Part shown: one piece after another, positions 52,806-62,968 of the stretch
Numbering within the stretch: position 1 is the first letter of the stretch
Layout of the letters: each line of letters begins with the position of its first letter
DNA from: Chryseobacterium sp. 3008163
Lineage (GTDB): Bacteria > Bacteroidota > Bacteroidia > Flavobacteriales > Weeksellaceae
NCBI RefSeq assembly: GCF_003669035.1
Contig: NZ_CP033070.1
Span: 2,480,001 to 2,544,000 of the forward strand
Direction: 5' to 3'
Length of the DNA: 64,000 nt
The notes under the pieces: model-generated
Databases searched by the model: none
Told to the model about the DNA's origin: nothing
What the model saw: the letters and a program-made list of their open reading frames with translations, nothing else
Translations under genes and position numbers: made by a program

Positions 52806-52861
52806 AATTAGCAGTAAGTGATAAGCTTTAAGCTTAAAGCCTAATGCGTAAAGCAAATTAT

Positions 52862-54208
52862 ATGAAAATAGTTGTTTTAGGAGGTGGAGAAAGCGGTTGT
52901 GGTGCTGCTTATTTGGCTAAAAAGAAAGGTTTGGAAGTATTTCTTTCAGACAAAGGAGCCATTAAGGATAACTATAAGCAGTTTCTGACAGAAAATGAAA
53001 TTGAATTTGAGGAAGGAAACCATGATGAAGCAAGAATCTTAAGTGCAGATTGGATTGTAAAAAGCCCCGGAATTCCGAAAAAGGCAGAGATGATTCACAA
53101 AATTCATATGAAGGGAATCAGAATTTCTTCGGAAATAGAATTTGCTTCAGAATTTACCAACGCAAAGATTATCGCCATCACCGGAAGCAACGGAAAAACA
53201 ACGACAACGTCTTTGATTTACTACATTCTGAAAAGTGACGGAATGAATGTAGGTTTGGGCGGAAACATTGGTTACAGTTTTGCAAAGCAGGTAGCAGATG
53301 AGAATCATGAATATTATGTTTTGGAGGTAAGTTCTTTCCAATTGGATGATATTCAGAACTTCAGACCATATATTTCTTTACTGTTGAATTTGTCTCAGGA
53401 TCATTTAGACCAATACAATTACAACTACGAAGAATATGCTTTGGCAAAATTCAGAATAGCTGAAAATCAGGAAAATGATAATTTTTTCATCTATAATAAA
53501 GATGACGAAATGAGTAAAAATATTCTTGAAAAGTTTGAAATCAAAGCGAAAATGATTCCTTTTTCTACTAAAGAAAAATTGAGTGAAGGAGGTTTTATTG
53601 ATGATGAAGAATTAATTGTAAAGCTTAAAGATCAATTCTCGATGAAAATTGAAGAATTGTCATTAATGGGAACCCACAACGTTGCCAACAGCTTAGCCGC
53701 TTCAATTGCAGGTAAAATATTGGAAATCAATAATGAAAGTATCAGGAATTCATTAATGACCTTTCAGGCGGTTGAGCACAGACTGGAATTGGTAACTGAA
53801 ATTGATGGTGTAAAATTCATCAACGACAGCAAAGCAACTAATGTGAATGCAACATATTACGCTTTAGAAAGTATGAAAACCCCAACCGTTTGGATCGTTG
53901 GCGGACAGGATAAAGGAAATGACTACTCAGAAATTGAAAATTTAGTTAAAAGAAAAGTAAAAGCAATTGTTTGCCTAGGACTTGACAATCAAAAAATTAT
54001 AGACTTTTTTAAAGACAAGAAAGAGTTTATTTATGATACTTCCAGCATGGAAGAAGCGGTGAAAATTTCAAAATCATTAGCCAAAAATGGCGATACGGTT
54101 TTATTATCACCATGTTGCGCTAGCTTCGATTTATTTAAAAATTACGAAGACCGCGGCAATCAGTTTAAAGAACAGGTTTTAAGAGCAACAGCTAATAGCA
54201 ATAGCTAA
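52862..54208 (+). CDS. murD: UDP-MurNAc-L-Ala:D-Glu ligase MurD
   Basis: A 448-residue Mur ligase. I start at 52862 (MKIVVLGGGESGCG); the upstream ATG at 52844 lies in repeated AAGC-type DNA. ATP loop ITGSNGKTTTTSL, EVSSFQLD, NLSQDHLDQY, and FINDSKATNVNAT with VGGQDKGNDY. It adds D-glutamate to UDP-MurNAc-Ala. Confidence 0.95.
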   Translation: MKIVVLGGGESGCGAAYLAKKKGLEVFLSDKGAIKDNYKQFLTENEIEFEEGNHDEARILSADWIVKSPGIPKKAEMIHKIHMKGIRISSEIEFASEFTNAKIIAITGSNGKTTTTSLIYYILKSDGMNVGLGGNIGYSFAKQVADENHEYYVLEVSSFQLDDIQNFRPYISLLLNLSQDHLDQYNYNYEEYALAKFRIAENQENDNFFIYNKDDEMSKNILEKFEIKAKMIPFSTKEKLSEGGFIDDEELIVKLKDQFSMKIEELSLMGTHNVANSLAASIAGKILEINNESIRNSLMTFQAVEHRLELVTEIDGVKFINDSKATNVNATYYALESMKTPTVWIVGGQDKGNDYSEIENLVKRKVKAIVCLGLDNQKIIDFFKDKKEFIYDTSSMEEAVKISKSLAKNGDTVLLSPCCASFDLFKNYEDRGNQFKEQVLRATANSNS

Positions 54209-54220
54209 AAGCAAAGAAAT

Positions 54221-55461
54221 ATGAACGAACAATACACAGAAGAAAACAAATTTGAATATCTAAAGGGCGATAAAGTGCTTTGGATGGTCATTATTGTGAT
54301 CTCTATTTTCTCGATTTTCCCGGTGTATTCTGCAAGTTCAAATTTGGAATACATTGTCAATAACGGAACCACAACGGGTCACGTTATGAAGCATATGTTT
54401 TTTGTGGTCTTAGGTTTAGTTATCATGAGATTCGTTGGTGTGGTCAAATACGAATACATTGGCAAACTCAGCAGTATTTTGCTTGGTTTAATGATCCTCT
54501 TATTGGTCGTTACGATGTTTACCGGACAAACGATTGACGGAGCGAGTGCCTCAAGATGGTTGAAAATTCCGGGAACACCGATTTCATTTCAGCCTTCATC
54601 ATTTGCTTTCCTGATGTTGATTATTTACTTGTGCAGATATTTAACTAAAAGATAACCAGAGAGCGTACTGTTGGTGAAAATGTCGGTTTTATTTTTGGGC
54701 CGATTTTATTGGTTTTTGTACTTGTTGCGAAAGATAACGGTTCTACGGCTTTGATGATTTTAATGGTTTCAGTAATCGTTTTGATCATCGGACAGCTTCA
54801 CTGGAAGTACATTGCAGGATTTATTTCGTCTTCATTTGTAGCGATTGTTCTGTTTTTATTGGTTGCATTAAATACCAATTTGATCGGCGGAAACCGTGTA
54901 CATACATGGATGAGCCGTATTGAAACTTTTACCTCAAGCAAAGCAAAAACTGCCGATGTTGATGATGAAAGTGTAAAGGCAAAAAACTATCAGGTAATGC
55001 AGGCAAAAGCTGCGATCGTTCACGGTGGAATTACCGGAATGGGACCTGGAAAAAGCGCATTAAAACAAATGCTTCCACAGTCTGCCTCAGATTTTATTTT
55101 TGCAGTAATTGTTGAAGAATATGGCGCAATAGGAGCGGTTTTCCTGATCAGTATGTATCTCATTATGATTATCAGAATAGTGATGATTGCGAGTAAGATG
55201 CCCGCATTTTTCGGGTCGTTGCTCGTGCTCAGTCTCGGGGTGATGATTTTTGTGCAATTAGCGGTTAATATTGCCGTTGCAGTCAATCTGATACCGGTTA
55301 CCGGACAGCCGTTGCCATTAATAAGTTATGGTGGAACATCCATGTTGGTAACCTATTTACAGTTAGGAATTATTTTAAATATAAGCTCAAGAATCCAGAT
55401 ATACGATGAAGAAGGAATGGGCAAAAAACAAAGCATTGTCGAAATAAACGACATTGCTTAA
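54221..55461 (+). pseudogene. ftsW: FtsW lipid II polymerase, single frameshift
   Basis: A SEDS protein of about 413 residues after one A is added to the A4 run 54647-54650. The first frame ends IYLCRYLTKR; the repaired join reads LTKKITRERTVGENVGFIFG and continues VAKDNGSTALMIL. Signature parts: GASASRWLKIPG, KDNGSTA, AIVHGGITGMGPGKSALK, AVIVEEYGAIGAV and GQPLPLISYGGTSM. As ftsW is essential, the break is almost surely a sequencing or assembly error. Confidence 0.92.
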
Positions 55462-55464
55462 GTA

Positions 55465-55509
55465 GTCCCGAAGGGACAATTTAATAAAGGATAGGATAAA
55501 ACCTTATCA
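55465..55509. repeat. GTCCCGAAGGGAC-type intergenic repeat, copy 2
   Basis: GTCCCGAAGGGAC, a spacer, then GGATAGGATAAAACCTTATC. It is close to the copies at 49997 and 59389 and lies between ftsW and murG. Confidence 0.75.
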
Positions 55510-55537
55510 AAAAAACGAATCAATTAATTGATATAAA

Positions 55538-56698
55538 ATGAACAATCAATCAGCAAACAGCCAAAAGCCAAAAGCCATCCGTGTATTATTATCCGGAGGG
55601 GGAACAGGAGGACACATCTTCCCGGCGATTGCTATTGCAGATGAGATCAAAAAAAGATTTCCTGATGCAGAATTTTTGTTCATTGGTGCCAACGGAAAGA
55701 TGGAAATGGAAAAAGTTCCGCAAGCTGGCTACAAAATCGAAGGAATTGACATTGCTGGAATCGACAGGGGAAATATGTTATCCAATTTAGGTTTGCCTTT
55801 CAAGATTTTGAAAAGTTTATCTAAATCTAAAAAAATAATTAAAAATTTCGCTCCGGATTTCGCAGTCGGAACAGGCGGTTTTGCGAGCGGACCGGCTTTG
55901 TACGAAGCGAGTAAAATGGGAATTCCGATTTTTATTCAGGAGCAGAATGCGCATGCAGGAGTGACGAATAAAATATTAAGTAAAAAAGCAAAAGCCGTTT
56001 TTACAGCCTATCCGAAAGTGGAAGGTTTTCCGTCAGAAAAAATAAAGTTTTTAGGTAATCCGATTCGTGAAAATATCATTTCAGGAATGCAGCAAACCTC
56101 TCATGCAAAAGAAAAAATGGGTTTGGATCAAAATAAACTCACCATTCTTTCAGTAGGCGGTTCTTTGGGCTCCAGAACATTAAACAACGGCTGGAAAGAC
56201 AATTTAGATAAATTAAAAGAAAAAGGATATCAGTTAATCTGGCAAACCGGAAAATTGGACTACAAAGAGATTGTTGATAGTTGTCAGTTGTCAGGTGATG
56301 GAAATTCAGGCAATCAACAACCAACAACTAGCAATCAGATCCAAATAAAGGAATTCATCAAAGACATGGAAACTGCCTATTCAGCAGCAGATGTCATTGT
56401 TTCAAGAGCTGGAGCGATTGCCATTTCAGAGTTGGCTGTTGCTCAAAAGCCGGTTTTGTTGGTTCCGTTTCCATTTGCGGCGGAAGATCATCAAACTAAA
56501 AATGCGATGAATTTGGTTGAGAAAAATGCAGCCAAAATGGTCAAAGACTCTGAAATGCAGGATAAATTCTGGGATACATTATCAGGAATCTGCGAAAACG
56601 AAAATGTAAGAAAAGAAATGTCTGTCAATCTGAAATATTTTGCCAAACCCAATGCGGCGAAGGAGATTGTGGATGAGATTTTTAAAGTGATTAAATAA
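55538..56698 (+). CDS. murG: UDP-GlcNAc:lipid I transferase MurG
   Basis: A 386-residue glycosyltransferase that makes lipid II. LSGGGTGGHIFPAIAIAD, VGTGGFASGPALYEA, QEQNAHAGVTNKIL, GGSLGSRTLNNGW and SRAGAIAISELAVAQKPVLL are the expected motifs. Between KLDYKEI and IQIKEFI an in-frame low-complexity stretch (VDSCQLSGDGNSGNQQPTTS) is present that appears to derive from a non-coding repeat. Its stop overlaps the murC start (TAATG). Confidence 0.94.
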   Translation: MNNQSANSQKPKAIRVLLSGGGTGGHIFPAIAIADEIKKRFPDAEFLFIGANGKMEMEKVPQAGYKIEGIDIAGIDRGNMLSNLGLPFKILKSLSKSKKIIKNFAPDFAVGTGGFASGPALYEASKMGIPIFIQEQNAHAGVTNKILSKKAKAVFTAYPKVEGFPSEKIKFLGNPIRENIISGMQQTSHAKEKMGLDQNKLTILSVGGSLGSRTLNNGWKDNLDKLKEKGYQLIWQTGKLDYKEIVDSCQLSGDGNSGNQQPTTSNQIQIKEFIKDMETAYSAADVIVSRAGAIAISELAVAQKPVLLVPFPFAAEDHQTKNAMNLVEKNAAKMVKDSEMQDKFWDTLSGICENENVRKEMSVNLKYFAKPNAAKEIVDEIFKVIK

Positions 56699-58350
56699 TG
56701 AGTAACATAAATACAGATCTTGATAATGTTTTAAATCTTTATTTGAAACAATTTGCAGAATATTTGGATACAAATCCAAGTAGTAATGAAGTATTTAATG
56801 AACTCTCAAGTAGTAGTTATAATCTTAGGGAAGAGCTAACTAAAATTTATGAAGAAAGAGGAATAAAAGGATATAATGAAATAGAGGTTTTAAAAAACTT
56901 TTACGAAGGACAAATTAACTTCATTGATTATAGCCAAAAATATAGCTCAGAAGCAGAACTATTAATTAAAAATTATTTTTCATCTAAAAAAACGAAAATT
57001 TTAGAAACATATCAAAATTTTTACTTCGTCGGAATCGGAGGTATTGGGATGAGTGCTTTGGCGCGTTATTTCCATGCTTCGGGAAAGAAAGTTTTGGGGT
57101 ACGATAAAACCAATACAAAATTGACGACGGCTTTGATGGAAGAGGGAATTGATATTGTTTTTGAAGATATTATTGATGATAAAATCACGTCACTTCAGCA
57201 AGAAAATACATTGGTCATCTACACTCCGGCAATCAAAAAGCTTGGGATTTTAGATTATTTTAATGAAAATAGCTTTGAAGTTTTAAAACGTGCAAAAGTT
57301 TTAGGTTTAATCACCGATAATACAGACTGCATCGCAGTTGCAGGAACTCATGGAAAGACAACAACGTCTACTTTGGTTTCACATTTATGCAAAGAAGCAG
57401 ATTTGCCTTTCTCATGTTTTTTAGGTGGAATTTCTGAAAATTTTAAATCAAATTTCCTTTATAATGGAACTCAGTATTCTGTGGTGGAAGCCGATGAATA
57501 CGACAGAAGCTTCCTCAACCTTTCTCCGGATTGGGCGGTGATTACTTCAACAGATGCAGATCATCTGGATATTTATGGAGATAAAAATACAATTGAAGAG
57601 GGTTTCAGACAGTTTGCAGCTTTGGTTCCTGATGATAAACAGCTTTTTGTAAGAAAAGGAATTGAGATTGGAAGAGCACATAAAACTTACGCTGTGAATG
57701 AAGTTGCAGATTATTACTCAGACAATCTTCGTATGGATTATGATAAAATCTACTTCGATTTTCATACTCCGACAGAAACTATAAAAGATTTTGTCTGGGA
57801 TGTTCCTGGAATTCACAATGTCGAAAATGCCACGGTTGCGTTGGCAATTCTGAATAATCTGGGAGTTGATTTTGAAATTTTAAAGAAAGCAATTGCCAAT
57901 TTTAAAGGCATAAAAAGAAGATACACGAAACATATTTATCCGAGCGGTAAAATTTACATTGACGATTATGCTCATCATCCGACAGAAATAAATGCTGTAG
58001 TTGGTTCGATCAAAACGTTTTATCCAGATAAAAAATTGTTGGTTGTTTTTCAGCCGCATTTATTCAGTAGAACGAGAGATTTTGTGGATGGATTTGCTGA
58101 AAGTTTAAGTAATTCTGAAGAATTGATTTTGCTCGACATTTATCCGGCAAGAGAACTTCAGGAAAATTTTGAAGGTATTACTTCAGATTGGTTGTTGGAA
58201 AAAGTGAGTTTAGATAAAAAAGAAATTTCAGGTTTGTCTGAAGCTTTTAATAAAATAAAAGAAAAGGAGTTTGATATTTTACTCACGGTTGGTGCAGGAA
58301 ATATTGATACACTGTATGACCCGATTTGTGAGTGGTTAGGAAATAATTAA
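56698..58350 (+). CDS. murC: UDP-MurNAc:L-alanine ligase MurC with N-terminal extension
   Basis: A 550-residue protein, about 100 longer than usual. The MurC part begins near residue 100 (KILETYQNFYFVGIGGIGMS) and has VAGTHGKTTTSTL, VEADEYDRSF and IDDYAHHPTEI, complete for activity. The first 99 residues form a helical acidic region (LNLYLKQFAEYL, YNEIEVLKNFYEGQINF) that I do not recognise. The codon where MurC normally starts is ACG at 56992 (ATG expected), so the extension cannot be dropped there. The start overlaps the murG stop. Confidence 0.9.
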   Translation: MSNINTDLDNVLNLYLKQFAEYLDTNPSSNEVFNELSSSSYNLREELTKIYEERGIKGYNEIEVLKNFYEGQINFIDYSQKYSSEAELLIKNYFSSKKTKILETYQNFYFVGIGGIGMSALARYFHASGKKVLGYDKTNTKLTTALMEEGIDIVFEDIIDDKITSLQQENTLVIYTPAIKKLGILDYFNENSFEVLKRAKVLGLITDNTDCIAVAGTHGKTTTSTLVSHLCKEADLPFSCFLGGISENFKSNFLYNGTQYSVVEADEYDRSFLNLSPDWAVITSTDADHLDIYGDKNTIEEGFRQFAALVPDDKQLFVRKGIEIGRAHKTYAVNEVADYYSDNLRMDYDKIYFDFHTPTETIKDFVWDVPGIHNVENATVALAILNNLGVDFEILKKAIANFKGIKRRYTKHIYPSGKIYIDDYAHHPTEINAVVGSIKTFYPDKKLLVVFQPHLFSRTRDFVDGFAESLSNSEELILLDIYPARELQENFEGITSDWLLEKVSLDKKEISGLSEAFNKIKEKEFDILLTVGAGNIDTLYDPICEWLGNN

Positions 58351-58410
58351 AAATAAATAAAATTTTAAATGTCTGAAATTTGACGTCTAAAATCTACCAT
58401 CTTAGAAACA

Positions 58411-59382
58411 ATGAAAAACAAATACAGAATTTTAAAAATTGCCATCACAGTGATCATTCTTGGGTTCCTGCTGAGTTTCTCGTTGAAGAAATTCAGTGGT
58501 CAGAAGATTACGGATGAGAAAATTTCTGTAAAAATGAATGAGAAAACTCCGGTGTACTTTATTGACGAAAAAGACATCAAACAAATCGTCATCAAAGAAA
58601 ATCCGTCAGGAAAAGTTGGAGATTTAAATATTCCGGAACTGGAAAAAAAAATCAATGCACTTCCGGCGGTCGACAGCGCCAATGTTTATTTAAATTTAAA
58701 TGGAAAACTGAATTTAGATATCAAACAGAGAGTTCCTGTTTTTAGATTAAATTATAATGGAAAAGATTTTTATGTAGACGAAAAAGGAACAGAATTTCCT
58801 ATCTCAAGAACGTATTCTCATCCATGCATGCTGGTGACGGGCGATGTGAAGAAAGATGAATATGAAAAGCTGGCAGAATTGGTTGATAAAATTGACAAAG
58901 ATGATTTCAGCAAAAAATATTTTATTGGAATTTCAAAATATAAAGACAGCTACAATCTTTTGACGAGTGAAGGAAATTATAAAGTGGAGATTGGAGATTT
59001 AGATAATATTGAATTAAAAGTAAAAGGTTTTAAAACGTTTGTTGAGAAATATCTTGTGTTTCAAGACCCCCAGAAGTACAGTATGGTTTCTGTAAAATAT
59101 CAGAATCAGATTGTAACGACTTTGAATCCTTATTTTAAAGAGAATGACAGTATTTTAAAAGCAGGACATAAAGATTTGGCTAAAACTCCAGTTGCAGTGG
59201 CTCCTGTTAAAAAAGCAGAAGTCAATCTGAAACCAGCAGTAAAAAAGGCGAGTTCAACTTCTTTAAAACCAAAAGAAAATACAAAGCCTAAAGCAGTCGT
59301 CAAACCAAAGGAGAAAAAGAAAACTCCTGAAAAGAAACCGGCCACAAAGCCAAAGCCGAAGGCAAAGGTCAAGATAGAATAA
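58411..59382 (+). CDS. ftsQ: Cell division protein FtsQ
   Basis: A 323-residue bitopic protein: short basic cytoplasmic end, one helix (IAITVIILGFLLSFSLK), POTRA-like and FtsQ domains (NIPELEKKINALPAVDSANV, LDIKQRVPVFRLNYNGKDFY, VDEKGTEFPIS). It has a long Lys/Pro/Ala-rich tail of about 65 residues (KPKEKKKTPEKKPATKPKP) that should be disordered in the periplasm. The position between murC and ftsA confirms the call. Confidence 0.9.
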   Translation: MKNKYRILKIAITVIILGFLLSFSLKKFSGQKITDEKISVKMNEKTPVYFIDEKDIKQIVIKENPSGKVGDLNIPELEKKINALPAVDSANVYLNLNGKLNLDIKQRVPVFRLNYNGKDFYVDEKGTEFPISRTYSHPCMLVTGDVKKDEYEKLAELVDKIDKDDFSKKYFIGISKYKDSYNLLTSEGNYKVEIGDLDNIELKVKGFKTFVEKYLVFQDPQKYSMVSVKYQNQIVTTLNPYFKENDSILKAGHKDLAKTPVAVAPVKKAEVNLKPAVKKASSTSLKPKENTKPKAVVKPKEKKKTPEKKPATKPKPKAKVKIE

Positions 59383-59388
59383 AAAAGA

Positions 59389-59432
59389 GTCCCGAAGGGA
59401 TGACTTAACAAAGGATAGAATAAAATCCTATC
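59389..59432. repeat. GTCCCGAAGGGAC-type intergenic repeat, copy 3
   Basis: GTCCCGAAGGGATGACTTAA, then GGATAGAATAAAATCCTATC. It is the third copy in the dcw cluster, in the ftsQ-ftsA gap. Confidence 0.75.
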
Positions 59433-59495
59433 AAATCAAAAAAATAGGCAAGCCTATTAAATTAAATAAGTAATTAAATCAAATCGATATACACA

Positions 59496-60881
59496 ATGGA
59501 AAATCAAGAGTATTCAGTAGGTCTTGACATCGGGACAACCAAGATTGTCGCCATTGTCGGAAGGAGGAATGCACACGGGAAAATAGAAATTCTCGGTGTT
59601 GGTAAGGCCAAAAGTCTTGGAGTTCATAAAGGAATTGTGAATAATATTTCACAAACCATTAACTCTATTAAAGCAGCTGTGGCAGAAGCACAGTCAAGTG
59701 CAGGTGTACCTATCCATAAGGTCACTGTAGGAATTGCGGGTAAACACATTCGTTCATTGCAGCATTCAGATTATATTATGCGTGAGAATCCGGACAGATT
59801 CATCACAGATGATGACATTGAAGCGTTAAAAGACCAAGTGAAAAAACTGGTTATGTTGCCGGGCGAGGAAATTATCCACGTTCTTCCGCAGGAATATAAG
59901 GTTGATTCTGAAGGTGAAATTCAGGAGCCTGTCGGGATGCACGGAAAACGTCTTGAAGCCAATTTCCATGTTGTTGTAGGACAAATGGGAAGCATCAGAA
60001 ACATCGCAAGATGTGTAAGAGAAGCAGGTTTGGAGATGGAGGCGCTTACTTTAGAGCCTTTAGCATCTTCTGAAGCCGTTTTAACTAAAGAAGAAAAAGA
60101 AGCAGGAGTAGCAATTGTAGACATCGGTGGTGGTACTACAGATATTGCTATTTTTAAAGATAATATCATCCGTCATACTTGCGTCATCCCTTACGGAGGC
60201 GGAATTATCACGGAAGACATCAAAGAAGGTTGTTCAATTATTGAAAAGCATGCCGAGCAATTAAAGGTTAAGTTCGGTTCTGCAGTTCCTGAGTTGGAAA
60301 AAGACAGCACATTTGTTACCATTCCAGGACTTCACGGAAGACCTGATAAAGAAATTTCCCTTAAAACTTTAGCGCAGATCATCAATGCGAGAGTGGAAGA
60401 AATTTTGGAAATGGTGAACACTGAATTAAAGGCTTACGGAGCATTTGAACAGAAGAAAAAACTGATCGCTGGAATTGTTCTGACAGGCGGTGGTTCAAAT
60501 TTGAAACATCTTCGTCAGCTGGCAAATTATACAACAGGATTCGATAGTAGAATTGGTTTCGCAAATGAATATATTGCAAACGATAAAAACCAGTATCTTA
60601 AAGGACCGGAATTTGCAACGTCTATCGGTTTGCTGATGGAAAGTTTGAAAATCAGAGATAAAAAAACGGTTGCTGTAGAAGAGGAACTTGAAATTCAGGT
60701 TGAAGCGAAAGTTGAGCAAAAAGAGCAACAAGCTATTGCTAGTTCTGAATCTCAAACTTCAGTTAATCAAACTATTGAAGAAGAGTTTAAAGCTCCTGTA
60801 ACAACATCAAGACCTTCGAAACCTACTTTCGGGCAGTCTCTGATGGAAAAGGTGAAAAAATTCTTTGAAGAAGTAGAATAA
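59496..60881 (+). CDS. ftsA: Cell division protein FtsA
   Basis: A 461-residue actin-like protein that tethers FtsZ to the membrane. ATPase motifs: GLDIGTTKIVAIVG, VDIGGGTTDIAIFK and VLTGGGSNLKHL; the 1C-type insertion is present. A linker rich in Glu/Gln/Ser (VEQKEQQAIASSESQTS) leads to an amphipathic membrane helix SLMEKVKKFFEEVE at the end. Confidence 0.96.
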   Translation: MENQEYSVGLDIGTTKIVAIVGRRNAHGKIEILGVGKAKSLGVHKGIVNNISQTINSIKAAVAEAQSSAGVPIHKVTVGIAGKHIRSLQHSDYIMRENPDRFITDDDIEALKDQVKKLVMLPGEEIIHVLPQEYKVDSEGEIQEPVGMHGKRLEANFHVVVGQMGSIRNIARCVREAGLEMEALTLEPLASSEAVLTKEEKEAGVAIVDIGGGTTDIAIFKDNIIRHTCVIPYGGGIITEDIKEGCSIIEKHAEQLKVKFGSAVPELEKDSTFVTIPGLHGRPDKEISLKTLAQIINARVEEILEMVNTELKAYGAFEQKKKLIAGIVLTGGGSNLKHLRQLANYTTGFDSRIGFANEYIANDKNQYLKGPEFATSIGLLMESLKIRDKKTVAVEEELEIQVEAKVEQKEQQAIASSESQTSVNQTIEEEFKAPVTTSRPSKPTFGQSLMEKVKKFFEEVE

Positions 60882-60964
60882 AAATATAAATGATGAATGA
60901 TAAGCGATGAAAGATATGCTCATCAGCTATCATAGTCGATTATCAATTATAAAAAAATATAAGT

Positions 60965-62869
60965 ATGGAAAATATAGGCACACAAGGATTTTCATTTGAT
61001 CTGCCAAAAGGAAATTCTTCGATCATTAAAGTTATCGGTGTTGGTGGCGGTGGAAACAATGCCCTAAAACACATGTACGAAAAAGGAATTCACGGGGTAG
61101 ATTTCGTGATTTGCAATACCGATGCGCAGACTTTAGATAATAATCCGGTTTCAAATAAGGTTCAGTTGGGAATAAACATTACTGAAGGTCTTGGAGCAGG
61201 TGCAGATCCTGAAGTGGGTGAAAAAGCAGCGATAGAAAGTATTGAAGAAATCAAAGCTGCAATGGGACAAAACACCAAGATGGTTTTCATCACCGCAGGA
61301 ATGGGTGGTGGTACCGGAACGGGTGCTGCTCCGGTTATTGCTAAAGTTGCCAAAGACATGGGAATTCTTACGGTAGGTATCGTTACCGTTCCTTTCAGCT
61401 TTGAAGGGAAAAGAAGATTGGATCAGGCAGAACTTGGACTAGAAAAATTAAGAAATAATGTTGATTCATTAATTGTGATCAACAATGATAAATTAAGACA
61501 GCAATTCGGAAATCTTGGTTTCAAACAAGGATTCTCAAAAGCCGATGAAGTTTTAACCAACGCTGCAAAAGGGATGGCAGAGGTTATTACCGGTTACTTT
61601 GATGTCAACATTGACTTTAGAGATGCTAAATCTGTGCTTCAGAATTCAGGTACGGCATTAATGTCTACAGGAACAGCTTCAGGTGAAAATAAAGCTGAAG
61701 AAGCGGTTAGAAAAGCATTAGATTCTCCATTATTGAATGACAACAAAATTACAGGCGCAAGAAACGTGTTATTGTTGATCAGAAGTGGTGTAGAAGAAGC
61801 TACGATGGACGAAATCGGTATCATCATGGATTACATCCAGAAAGAAGCTGGTCACACAGCTGATATCATTTTTGGAGTTGGTGCTGATGAAGAATTGGGC
61901 GATGCTGTAAGTGTATTGGTGATTGCGACTGGTTTTTCTAATGATAACCAAAAGTTTTCAGGTCCTACCGAGAAAATCAGAATTGGCTTAAATGATGCTT
62001 TGGATAACCCAAAATCGTCTCCTTTCAAAACAAGAGATGAGAGAGAAGTAACGCCTGAGCAGGGGTATGATTTTGGAGGAAAAAACCTTTTCAGATTAGA
62101 TGATGAAGATCAGGATGCGTCACAATTTAAGATGTCGGCTTCTGAAAAAAAATGATGATCGAGGATGAAGATGTGAAAACTGAAATAAAATTCTCTGATA
62201 GAGAGGAAGATACATTAGAAAGCCCTATTCAGAGCTGGAGAAACGAAGAACCAAGTGCTCAAGACGATGTTAATTTGTTTTCTTTTGATGACGATCCGAA
62301 TGATTTAGAAATTCAGTCGTTCTCTTTCGATTTTGAAAATAAAAAGAAGAGCCAAAAGAAAATTCTTTCAGCAATAATTTTTCGAACGAAAAAGCTGTTG
62401 AGTTTAATTTTACCGTTAACGAACCGATTGCTGAACCTAAATATGATTTCGGACAGCCAAAAAATGAGGTTGAAACTTCTGCGGTAATCGAGAGAGTAGA
62501 GGAAATAACTCATAAAGTTGAAACGTTCTATCAGACTCAAGAGCAGCCAAAAGCTGAAGAAAAACCTGTTGTTGAAAAAGAGTAGAAATTGAAACTACGA
62601 GACATACAGAATCTGAATTCACTTTCGTTAACAAACCTGCAGATCAGGAAAGAGCATCAGAAAGAAGAAACAAGCTGAAAGAATTCAACTCTCGTTATCA
62701 GAATTTTGATCATGTGAATGAGTTTGAATCTGTACCTGCCTTCAAGAGAAAAAACATCTCTATCGACGGTTCCAATGCATCAGACCAAAATATAAACACC
62801 TATTTGTCTGATAACAACGGAAATATGCAGATCAGAGAAAACAGATTTTTAAATAAAGACGTAGACTAA
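60965..62869 (+). pseudogene. ftsZ: Cell division GTPase FtsZ, three frameshifts in the C-terminal tail
   Basis: The GTPase domain is complete (IGVGGGGNNALKHM, AGMGGGTGTGAAPVIA, NIDFRDAKSVLQNSG). After KMSASEKK the frame breaks at the A8 run 62145-62152, again at the A4 run 62354-62357, and at the A5 run 62575-62579. Adding one A to each gives a continuous tail through FENKKKSQKENSFSNNFSNE and VVEKRVEIETTRHTESEFTF. It then runs to a conserved-looking end NGNMQIRENRFLNKDVD at 62869. The repaired product has about 635 residues, normal for flavobacterial FtsZ with its long linker. The breaks are probably sequencing errors. Confidence 0.92.
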
Positions 62870-62872
62870 AAT

Positions 62873-62953
62873 AATGTACCAATGTAACAACCTCGAATTG
62901 TCATGCTGAGCTTGTCAAAGCATTTCATTGGTAAACTGTTACATTGATACATT
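62873..62953. repeat. Inverted repeat with interspersed-repeat core
   Basis: AATGTACCAATGTAACA and TGTTACATTGATACATT pair at 16 of 17 positions around a 47-base core (TGTCATGCTGAGCTTGTCAA...), a phrase common as an interspersed repeat in flavobacteria. It lies between ftsZ and yqeY and may end the dcw transcript. Confidence 0.65.
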
Positions 62954-62968
62954 GTTAAATTAATTAAT

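Noticed and set aside
62152..62487. Separate gene after ftsZ
   Set aside because: It is the frameshifted FtsZ linker; restoring one A at 62145-62152 joins it to FtsZ.
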